From Flavobacterium psychrophilum (GTDB lineage Bacteria; Bacteroidota; Bacteroidia; Flavobacteriales; Flavobacteriaceae), in NCBI GenBank assembly GCA_945866505.1, contig CAMBHH010000016.1, positions 1 to 27,861 of the forward strand: DNA of 27,861 nt, in the 5' to 3' direction. This document shows positions 1 through 6,342 of this stretch, in pieces. Made by a program: the position numbers and the translations under genes. Every line of letters starts with the position of its first letter. Within the stretch, counting starts at the first letter, position 1. The notes under the pieces were generated by a model. That model was not told where the DNA came from, did not search any database, and worked only from the letters and a program-made list of their open reading frames with translations.

Positions 1-108
1 ACAATGGTTTTGGGAACACAATTATTTTTGGCAGGATTTCTGGGTGAGATTATTTTGAGAACCAAAAATAATGAGAAACGTTATAAAGTTTCAAAGGAAA
101 TAAATTAA
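1..108 (+). CDS. C-terminal fragment of a family 2 glycosyltransferase (partial)
   Basis: An open frame enters from the left edge and ends with TAA at 106-108, giving only the last 35 residues. These contain a Gly-Thr-Gln-Leu-Phe-Leu-Ala-Gly-Phe-Leu-Gly-Glu stretch followed by a charged tail. That pattern is typical of the membrane-proximal C-terminus of DPM1/GtrB-like family 2 glycosyltransferases in Flavobacteriaceae, which transfer sugars to lipid carriers at the inner membrane. The catalytic GT-A domain lies outside the window, so the call rests on the tail alone and on the neighbouring sugar mutase and exporter genes. It could be another polytopic membrane protein. Confidence 0.6.
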   Translation, partial: TMVLGTQLFLAGFLGEIILRTKNNEKRYKVSKEIN

Positions 109-131
109 TGGGGAACAAATTATAATACCAT

Positions 132-139
132 TAATTTTG
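132..139 (+). promoter_or_regulatory. Candidate -7 promoter element of the ORF6N gene
   Basis: TAATTTTG matches the Bacteroidota -7 consensus TAnnTTTG exactly. No good -33 TTG lies at the expected distance upstream. If used, transcription would start near 144-147, inside the first palindrome (135-163), so a protein bound to that palindrome would block initiation. The placement is seen; use as a promoter is inferred. Confidence 0.4.
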
Positions 140-163
140 AGAGCACAATTTGTGACCTCAAAA
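135..163. repeat. Imperfect palindrome P1 upstream of the ORF6N gene
   Basis: A 29-bp dyad centred on base 149, with 12 of 14 base pairs symmetric (mismatches at 142/156 and 143/155). Its right half, from CACAATTTGTGACCTC onward, is nearly identical to the palindrome inside the downstream gene at 393-419. It overlaps the candidate -7 element at 132-139. There is no loop, as in a protein-binding operator rather than a terminator. Confidence 0.75.
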
Positions 164-172
164 CAAGAAAAC

Positions 173-197
173 TTGAGGACGAAATTTGCGTCCTCAA
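173..197. repeat. Imperfect palindrome P2 upstream of the ORF6N gene
   Basis: A 25-bp dyad centred on base 185, with 11 of 12 pairs symmetric (only 182/188 mismatched). Arms are TTGAGGACG and CGTCCTCAA. It follows the design of P1 and of the in-gene palindrome but with GAGGAC instead of GAGGTC arms. Its centre is 36 bp from that of P1, and it ends 13 bp before the ORF6N start codon. Confidence 0.75.
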
Positions 198-210
198 ACA
201 GTAAAAAGCT

Positions 211-702
211 ATGGAAATAGAAGTGATTCAAAATAAAATATTTGAGATTCGAGGCTGTAAGGTAATGCTTGACTTTGACTTGGCTTTATTGTATAATGTT
301 GAAACAAAGGTTTTTAAGCAATCTGTTAGACGTAATATAAATAGATTTCCCGAAGATTTTATGTTTGAACTTACTGAAATTGAGTTCAATAGTTTGAGGT
401 CACAAATTGTGACCTCAAATAGAGGAGGCTTGAGATATATGCCTTTTGCTTTTACAGAACAAGGAATTGCAATGGTATCCAGTGTGCTAAATAGCGAAAA
501 AGCAATAGAAGTAAATATTTCAATTATTAGGGCATTTGTAACTTTTAGACAATTTTCATTGACTTATAATGAATTAAAAGATAGAATTGTAGAAATAGAA
601 AGTCAATTCCCTGATATTTACAAAGCCTTGAATTATCTGGTTGACAAAGATGTCGTTGCCAAAAATAAAGAAGAAAGAAATAAAATAGGGTATAAAAAAT
701 AA
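211..702 (+). CDS. ORF6N-domain protein (putative DNA-binding)
   Basis: The 163-residue protein matches the ORF6N family, found in phage and bacterial accessory proteins and thought to bind DNA. Residues 1-85 carry the domain: an N-terminal strand region, a Leu-Tyr-Asn-Val-Glu-Thr-Lys segment near 28-34, Arg-Arg-Asn-Ile-Asn-Arg-Phe-Pro-Glu-Asp-Phe near 40-50, then LRSQIVTS at 62-69 and an Ala-Phe-Thr-Glu-Gln-Gly-Ile-Ala-Met segment near 79-88. A short C-terminal helical region follows. The start is the first in-frame ATG; the upstream ribosome site is only A-rich, as usual in this phylum. The gene sits alone between glycosyltransferase and sugar-mutase genes, as an accessory insertion would. 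Its target and role are unknown; autoregulation through the flanking palindromes is my inference. Confidence 0.85.
   Translation: MEIEVIQNKIFEIRGCKVMLDFDLALLYNVETKVFKQSVRRNINRFPEDFMFELTEIEFNSLRSQIVTSNRGGLRYMPFAFTEQGIAMVSSVLNSEKAIEVNISIIRAFVTFRQFSLTYNELKDRIVEIESQFPDIYKALNYLVDKDVVAKNKEERNKIGYKK
393..419. repeat. Perfect 27-bp palindrome inside the ORF6N coding sequence
   Basis: All 13 base pairs around centre base 406 are complementary, with arms TTTGAGGTCACAA and TTGTGACCTCAAA. It spans the codons of the Leu-Arg-Ser-Gln-Ile-Val-Thr-Ser motif. Related palindromes lie at 135-163 and 173-197. A perfect dyad of this length within a constrained coding region is unlikely by chance. Confidence 0.9.
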
Positions 703-728
703 AATTAAAATTTTAAAAAACAAATAAA

Positions 729-2456
729 ATGGAAATCAAACCAAACATTTTAGAGGCAGTAAACGAATGGCTTACTCCAACATTTGACAAAACTACGCAA
801 GAAGCCGTAATCGAAATGATGACTTCTTCGCCAAAAGATTTAGAAGAAAGTTTTTATAAAAATCTGGAATTTGGAACAGGTGGAATGCGAGGAGTTATGG
901 GCGTTGGAAACAATCGAATCAATAAATATACGCTTGGAAAAAGCACCCAAGGCCTTTCGGATTATTTGAAAATTGCCTTTCCAAACCAGCCTTTGAAAGC
1001 TGTTATAGCTTTTGACTGTCGTCATAATAGTAAATCATTGGCGAAAGTGGTGGCCGATGTTTTCTCTGCAAATGGCATTCAAGTCTACTTGTTTTCGGAT
1101 TTGCGACCAACTCCTGAATTGTCTTTTGCACTTAAATATTTGGGTTGCCAATGTGGAATTGTATTGACTGCATCACACAATCCACCAGAATACAACGGCT
1201 ACAAAGTATATTGGGAAGATGGCGGACAAATTGTACCTCCGCAAGATGGGGAAATAATCAACACCATTGAAAAATTAAGTTACAACCAAATCAAATTTGA
1301 CGCCAATGAAGATTTGATTCAATATATAGATTCTGAAATCGACCAAGCTTTCATCAAATCGACTATAGAAAATGCTAGTTTTGGAACATCGCAAGAAGCA
1401 AAAAACAATTTGAATATTGTATTTACCTCTTTGCACGGAACTTCTATCACGTTGGTTCCAGATACTTTTGCGCAAGCTGGCTATCCGAATGTGAATATCG
1501 TTGAAGAACAAAGAGTGCCAAATGGCGACTTTCCAACCGTAAAATCTCCAAATCCAGAAGAACCAGAAGCTTTATCGATGGCATTGGCATTGGCAGACAA
1601 AACAAACGCTGATATTGTTGTTGGAACTGATCCAGATTGCGACAGATTGGGTGTTGCCGTCCGAAATAACGAAGGTCAAATGACTTTGTTGAATGGAAAC
1701 CAAACGATGATTTTAATGACAGCATTTCTATTGAAAGAATGGAAAAAAGCGGATAAAATCAACGGAAAACAATTTGTAGGTTCTACAATTGTTTCCACTC
1801 CAATGATTATGGAATTGGCAACAGCTTACGGTGTAGAGTGCAAAGTAGGTTTGACCGGTTTCAAATGGATTGCCAAAATGATTGTGGATTTCCCAGAATT
1901 GGAATTCATTGGTGGTGGAGAAGAAAGCTTTGGATTTATGGTAGGTGACGCTGTTCGCGATAAAGATGCTGTTGCAGCTACTTTATTAATTTGCGAACTA
2001 GCGGCTCAAGCCAAAGCCAACGGAAGTTCTATTTACAAAGAATTACAACAATTATATGTTGAACACGGTTTCTACAAAGAACATTTAATTTCTCTGACCA
2101 AAAAAGGAATGGATGGTTTAGCCGAAATCAACCAAATGATGGTGACAATGCGTAATAATCCAGTGAAAGAAATCAACGGACAAAGAGTAATTATGTTAGA
2201 AGATTATAAATCATCAATCGCTAAAAACTTATTGACAGGCGAAGAAGAAACGATGAATATTCCTAAAGCTGACGTTTTGATTTATTATACAGAAGACGGT
2301 TCTAAAATTTGTGCCAGACCAAGCGGAACCGAACCAAAAATTAAATTTTACATCAGTGTAAACACTAAATTGGATAGTGTAGAAAATTTCACAAATGTGG
2401 AAACTGTGCTAAATGACAAAATCAAAAACATCATTGCGGCAATGCAGTTGAGCTAA
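729..2456 (+). CDS. Phospho-sugar mutase (phosphoglucomutase/phosphomannomutase family)
   Basis: The 575-residue protein is a full-length alpha-D-phosphohexomutase of the PGM2-like type, a cytoplasmic enzyme interconverting hexose 1- and 6-phosphates for nucleotide-sugar supply. All four signature regions are present: the phosphoserine loop TASHNP at 147-152 with catalytic Ser149, the Mg-binding loop DPDCDR at 301-306, the sugar-binding GGEESFGF at about 396-403, and the phosphate-binding RPSGTEPK at 530-537. The length fits the longer PGM2-like group rather than 450-residue GlmM or ManB. The exact substrate (glucose, mannose or pentose phosphate) cannot be read from sequence. Its start is 26 bp after the ORF6N stop, and the glycosyltransferase upstream fits a polysaccharide context. 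A 12-bp hairpin follows the gene. Confidence 0.95.
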   Translation: MEIKPNILEAVNEWLTPTFDKTTQEAVIEMMTSSPKDLEESFYKNLEFGTGGMRGVMGVGNNRINKYTLGKSTQGLSDYLKIAFPNQPLKAVIAFDCRHNSKSLAKVVADVFSANGIQVYLFSDLRPTPELSFALKYLGCQCGIVLTASHNPPEYNGYKVYWEDGGQIVPPQDGEIINTIEKLSYNQIKFDANEDLIQYIDSEIDQAFIKSTIENASFGTSQEAKNNLNIVFTSLHGTSITLVPDTFAQAGYPNVNIVEEQRVPNGDFPTVKSPNPEEPEALSMALALADKTNADIVVGTDPDCDRLGVAVRNNEGQMTLLNGNQTMILMTAFLLKEWKKADKINGKQFVGSTIVSTPMIMELATAYGVECKVGLTGFKWIAKMIVDFPELEFIGGGEESFGFMVGDAVRDKDAVAATLLICELAAQAKANGSSIYKELQQLYVEHGFYKEHLISLTKKGMDGLAEINQMMVTMRNNPVKEINGQRVIMLEDYKSSIAKNLLTGEEETMNIPKADVLIYYTEDGSKICARPSGTEPKIKFYISVNTKLDSVENFTNVETVLNDKIKNIIAAMQLS

Positions 2457-2481
2457 ATAAATTTCAAATAATGTTTTCTTA

Positions 2482-2515
2482 AAGACCCGATAGTTATAAA
2501 ATTCTATCGGGTCTT
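2482..2515 (+). terminator. Hairpin after the sugar mutase gene, possible terminator
   Basis: A perfect 12-bp stem, AAGACCCGATAG at 2482-2493 with CTATCGGGTCTT at 2504-2515, encloses a 10-nt loop. No U-run follows (next bases are AAACG), so intrinsic termination is not assured. The hairpin ends only 18 bp before the next start codon. Confidence 0.55.
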
Positions 2516-2533
2516 AAACGTAAATCGACTTAA

Positions 2534-4360
2534 ATGAATAATTTCAAGAAAATATTCCCTTTTATATTGCCTTATAAAAAATATGCTTATTTAAACATAT
2601 TTTTTAATGTTTTGTATGCCTTATTTAGTACGCTTTCTTTCATAGCGTTAATTCCTGTTTTGAAAGTTATATTTAACGATAAAAAAGAAATATTTCAAAA
2701 ACCAGTTTATGAAGGAATAAGCCATTTAAAAAATTATAGCGAAAATTATCTTAATTATTATTTGACCGATTCCATAAACAAAAATGGCAGTTTTTATGTG
2801 CTGATGATTATGATTTTGATTATCATATTCATATTTATGCTAAAAAATTTATTCAACTATTGGGCAATGTATTTTAGCACTTTTATGAGAAATGGAATTT
2901 TAATGGATATGCGAATTTCTATTTACAAGAAAATAACAAGTTTGCCATTGGGATATTATTCAAAAACCACAAAAGGCGATGTGATTTCCAAAACAATTGC
3001 AGATGTCAATGAAATTAGTAATTCGTATCTATCAATTTTAGAAATGGTTGTCAGAGAGCCACTTACTATTATTTTCACCCTTGCAGCCATGTTGTTTTTA
3101 AGTTTGAAATTAACGATTTTCGTTCTTTTTTTCATCCCCGTTTCTGGATTTATAATTTCAAAAATTGGAAAGTCATTAAAGAAAAATTCAACGATAGTCC
3201 AAGAACAACAAGGTAAAATGCTTTCTATTTTAGAAGAAACTTTAACGGGATTGAAGGTTATAAAATCTTTTACAGCAGAAAAAAAATTCAGAGCTTCTTT
3301 CAAAGAAACAAGTTTAACTTTTTATAAATATTCTAATATTGTGCTCAATCGGCAGAATTTAGCTTCGCCAATGAGTGAGTTTTTAGGGATTTTGGTAATA
3401 GGAATTTTACTTGTATATGGTGGTTTTTTAGTTTTTGTAGAAAAACAAATGGAAGCTGGCTTTTTTCTGGGTTATATAATGCTAGCTTATAATATTCTAA
3501 CTCCTGCAAAAGCAATTTCGAAAGCAAGTTATGGACTAAAACGAGGAAATGCTTCAGCAGATCGTGTTTTGGAAATTCTCGAACAGGAAAATACCATCAC
3601 TAGCAAAAAAGATGCACTAATAAAAAACACATTTGATTCAAAAATCTCTATTCAAAACATCAATTTCAAATACGAAGAGGAAACTGTTTTGCGGGATTTT
3701 TCACTTGAAGTAAACAAAGGACAAACCGTGGCGCTTGTGGGTCAATCCGGAAGTGGGAAAAGTACGATTGCTAACTTATTAACTCGTTTTTATGATGTAA
3801 ATGAGGGAACAATTGCTATTGACGGAATTGACATTAAGAATATGAATCTCCAATCACTACGGGGTTTGATGGGATTAGTAACTCAAGACAGCATCTTGTT
3901 TAATGACACTATAAAAGCCAATGTTGCATTAGGAAAATTGGATGCAACAGACGAAGAAATTATTGAAGCCTTGAAAATTGCGAATGCGTATGAGTTTGTT
4001 CAAAATTTACCAATGGGAATTTACACCAATATTGGCGACAGCGGAAACAAGCTTTCAGGTGGTCAAAAACAACGATTGTCGATTGCTCGTGCGGTTTTAA
4101 AAAATCCACCGATTATGATTTTGGATGAAGCTACATCCGCTTTGGATACTGAAAGCGAAAAATTTGTGCAAGTGGCATTAGAAAATATGATGCAAAACAG
4201 AACTTCGATTGTAATTGCTCACCGACTTTCCACTATTCAAAAAGCGGACAAAATTGTGGTAATGCAAAAAGGAAATATTGTAGAACAAGGAACCCACGAG
4301 GAACTCATTGCGCTAAATGGAACATATAACAAATTGGTAATGATGCAATCATTTGAATAA
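2534..4360 (+). CDS. MsbA-type ABC exporter, fused permease and ATPase
   Basis: The 608-residue protein is a half-transporter expected to act as a homodimer in the inner membrane. The N-terminal permease has hydrophobic segments near 16-46, 86-112, 171-210 and 280-320, giving the usual six-helix exporter fold. The ATPase domain occupies about 370-608: Walker A GQSGSGKST at 403-411, Q-loop Gln451, signature LSGGQKQR at 507-514, Walker B ending ILDEATSALD at 529-538, and H-loop His563. The layout matches lipid A/phospholipid flippases of the MsbA family and also peptide or drug exporters; the substrate is not determined. The neighbouring glycosyltransferase and sugar mutase genes suggest envelope glycolipid export, an inference only. 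Confidence 0.93.
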   Translation: MNNFKKIFPFILPYKKYAYLNIFFNVLYALFSTLSFIALIPVLKVIFNDKKEIFQKPVYEGISHLKNYSENYLNYYLTDSINKNGSFYVLMIMILIIIFIFMLKNLFNYWAMYFSTFMRNGILMDMRISIYKKITSLPLGYYSKTTKGDVISKTIADVNEISNSYLSILEMVVREPLTIIFTLAAMLFLSLKLTIFVLFFIPVSGFIISKIGKSLKKNSTIVQEQQGKMLSILEETLTGLKVIKSFTAEKKFRASFKETSLTFYKYSNIVLNRQNLASPMSEFLGILVIGILLVYGGFLVFVEKQMEAGFFLGYIMLAYNILTPAKAISKASYGLKRGNASADRVLEILEQENTITSKKDALIKNTFDSKISIQNINFKYEEETVLRDFSLEVNKGQTVALVGQSGSGKSTIANLLTRFYDVNEGTIAIDGIDIKNMNLQSLRGLMGLVTQDSILFNDTIKANVALGKLDATDEEIIEALKIANAYEFVQNLPMGIYTNIGDSGNKLSGGQKQRLSIARAVLKNPPIMILDEATSALDTESEKFVQVALENMMQNRTSIVIAHRLSTIQKADKIVVMQKGNIVEQGTHEELIALNGTYNKLVMMQSFE

Positions 4361-4402
4361 TGATTAAAATTGCAGATTTTTGATGCCTATTTAATTTACA
4401 AA

Positions 4403-5104
4403 ATGTACCTCAACAACAAAAACATCAAGCTTCCAGAAAACCCCGACACCATTGTTTGGAAATATTTAGACTTGTCAAAATTCCTTGATTTGTTGATGTC
4501 TGAAAAACTTTTCATGTCGCGTTCAGACAAATTTGAAGATCAATACGAAGGCACTTTTAGCGAACCCACATATGAAGAGATAAAAAAAATTGCTGTAAAT
4601 AATCCTGAATTTTTACAATATTACAAATCGCATCGCGAAAAAGTAGCTGTTAGTAGTTGGCATATCAACGAATATGAATCCTTTGCAATGTGGCAAATTT
4701 TTACTCAAAATAGTGAAGGTTTAGCCATTCAATCTACGGTAGAAAGATTGAAAAAAGCTTTGGATTTTGAAAAAAATCACCAGCAATACATTGGCGAGGT
4801 CAACTATATTGATTACAAAAAAGAATACATTCCGTTTGACGATATGTTTTTTCCTTTCTTGTTCAAGCGAAAAAGTTTTCAGTACGAAAGAGAAGTTCGC
4901 ATCATTTCGGATGTGACTCAAAGCAATATCAAATTGAACGATGGTCTAAAAATAAACGTGGACATCAATCAGTTAATCGAAAAAATCTACATTCATCCCA
5001 AATCAGAAAACTGGTATAAAAATCTCGTGATTCAATTGGTAAAACAATTAGGATTCGATTTCACGATAGAAAAATCAGATTTGGAGAGTGATATTTTGAT
5101 TTGA
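4403..5104 (+). CDS. DUF2971-family protein
   Basis: A protein of about 233 residues with the features of DUF2971: a Trp-Lys-Tyr-Leu-Asp start near 19, a Phe-Glu-Asp-Gln-Tyr-Glu-Gly motif near 44-50, SSWHINEYESFAMW at 84-97, and a Lys-x-x-x-Phe-x-Tyr-Glu-x-Glu-x-Arg motif near 155-166. The function of the family is not established. I chose ATG at 4403. The frame is open to a TTG at 4370, which would add 11 residues, but that codon is less usual and lies only 9 bp after the exporter stop. Same-strand spacing suggests cotranscription with the exporter. No functional link is evident. Confidence 0.8.
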   Translation: MYLNNKNIKLPENPDTIVWKYLDLSKFLDLLMSEKLFMSRSDKFEDQYEGTFSEPTYEEIKKIAVNNPEFLQYYKSHREKVAVSSWHINEYESFAMWQIFTQNSEGLAIQSTVERLKKALDFEKNHQQYIGEVNYIDYKKEYIPFDDMFFPFLFKRKSFQYEREVRIISDVTQSNIKLNDGLKINVDINQLIEKIYIHPKSENWYKNLVIQLVKQLGFDFTIEKSDLESDILI

Positions 5105-5693
5105 AGCCCACAAAAGAGCACTAAAATTAATATCTAATTTGAATCGACCTCTAAAAAACCGATTGGTAAACTAACTACCAATTTGAACGAAATCTGAAGA
5201 CAGTAAAAACACTTATAAACATACCTTTGAAAAAGGTTAAAATACCAATATAATAGTACCTATTTACCTCCGAGCAACTGTTATTCTTTCCCGCTAAAAA
5301 CTACGGTAAAAACACTATTAAAAAATAGCAAAAAATTTAAACAAAATTTAAACAAAATTTTGTTGTTCAGCAATTTAATTACTATTTTTAGTGCCATAAT
5401 ACGATACAGCAACGTAAATTGCCCGAGCTCTTACATCCTAAATCCTCACAAAGACAGGTAAATGCCAGTAACTTTGAAAGATTTGCCAGAGATTGTTCTC
5501 CAAGCAAAACGTTGTATCAAACAAAACGTCCCAAGACACAGAATTTTTTTTCCTTTGAGCACCATTATAAATAGTGTAAGCCTGAAAATTAGTAAATGGG
5601 AGGATAAATATAAATTTAAAAAAAAGTGGAGTTCAGCTCCCACTCAAAAAAACGGGGCAAATCTGCTATGCCTAAGGCAGAAAAAAAAGAAAC
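5105..5693. other. Gene-poor stretch and leader of the T9SS cargo gene
   Basis: I see no convincing gene in these 589 bp. A 7-bp inverted repeat (ATTGGTA at 5162-5168, TACCAAT at 5176-5182) follows the DUF2971 gene but has no T-run. A candidate promoter combines TTG at 5360-5365 with TATTTTTA at 5383-5390, one base off the -7 consensus and 17-20 bp away. A second -7 match, TAACTTTG at 5469-5476, lacks a clear -33 partner. Either would give the next gene a leader of about 210-300 nt. Near its end lie a small hairpin (5625-5644, one bulge) and a TGCC/GGCA stem (5669-5679). An open frame from 5462 resembles nothing I know. Confidence 0.5.
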
Positions 5694-6296
5694 ATGAAAA
5701 AAATTATTTTTTTAATGCTGTTTGCCGTAATAGGGGCGCAGCAAGCGCAAGCGCAATGCACAGGTACTTCAATTGTATTCAAATGGGGTTCAGGAACAAC
5801 TTACACTTATCAATATGATGGATTGAGAAACGGAAAATGTGCCTACAAACAACTAAACCCTGGCACAACAATTGAGTGGACAGGATCACAATGGAATATT
5901 TACGGAAATGATACTTATTCTGGAGACGTGTTTTGGCACAGTACTGCAAATGTGGGTGATAGACCAAGTAATAAACTTTCAGATTGGGTAGCAGACAAAG
6001 GCCTTGCTATACTTTCATTTTCAGGTACAGGTACAATAGGTCCTTCACTAGGTATTGTTGCTTTTAGTAAATCAATAATTCAAATGTATCCTAATCCAAC
6101 TTCTAGCAAAATATACCTTAAAACGGAAAACAATATACAAATCGACAAGATTGTTGTTACAGATTTAACAGGTAAAAAAGTGGTAGAGATTAACAATTCT
6201 AATCAAATTAATGTTGCCAAACTAGCCGCAGGCTTATATATCCTAGAAGCCTCTTCTGGCATAGAAAAGTTTACCAACAAATTTATAAAAGAGTAA
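5694..6296 (+). CDS. Small secreted protein with T9SS type A sorting domain
   Basis: The 200-residue protein starts with a clear signal peptide (two lysines, hydrophobic core, probable cleavage after Ala20, mature start Gln-Cys). Residues 21-125 form a middle region rich in Gly, Thr, Trp and Tyr that I cannot assign. Residues from about 131, with YPNPTS at 132-137, form a typical Por/type IX C-terminal sorting domain ending in a Lys-Phe-x-x-Lys-Phe-Ile-Lys-Glu tail. The protein should cross the inner membrane by Sec and the outer membrane by the type IX system, with the tail removed there. Two cysteines in the middle region (22 and 49) could form a disulfide. It has its own leader and terminator, so it is probably monocistronic. 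Confidence 0.85.
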   Translation: MKKIIFLMLFAVIGAQQAQAQCTGTSIVFKWGSGTTYTYQYDGLRNGKCAYKQLNPGTTIEWTGSQWNIYGNDTYSGDVFWHSTANVGDRPSNKLSDWVADKGLAILSFSGTGTIGPSLGIVAFSKSIIQMYPNPTSSKIYLKTENNIQIDKIVVTDLTGKKVVEINNSNQINVAKLAAGLYILEASSGIEKFTNKFIKE

Positions 6297-6304
6297 AAAA
6301 AATA

Positions 6305-6341
6305 ACCCATTCCGTTTTGATAACATCAGGACTGAATGGGT
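6305..6341. terminator. Terminator hairpin between convergent genes
   Basis: ACCCATTC at 6305-6312 pairs with GAATGGGT at 6334-6341, with a weaker inner TGAT/ATCA pairing. It lies between the stop of the T9SS cargo gene and that of the minus-strand receptor gene and could serve both. An A-run on the left supplies a T-run for minus-strand transcripts. Confidence 0.6.
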
Positions 6342-6342
6342 A

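Noticed and set aside
104..220. Open frame through the two upstream palindromes, encoding LRAQFVTSK and LRTKFASSN
   Set aside because: No start codon or family length, the motif copies are only 12 codons apart, and the rest of the ORF6N domain is absent. Treated as translation of palindromes, not a gene.
211..5104. ORF6N, ABC exporter and DUF2971 genes as a defence or phage-derived island
   Set aside because: The mutase and exporter are ordinary envelope genes, and no nuclease, toxin, phage structural or integrase gene is present. Only the ORF6N gene looks like an accessory insertion.
5462..5818. Open frame of 118 codons upstream of and overlapping the T9SS cargo gene
   Set aside because: No recognisable family, its last 42 codons overlap the signal peptide and early codons of a convincing gene in another frame, and its lysine-rich stretch simply reflects A-rich leader DNA.
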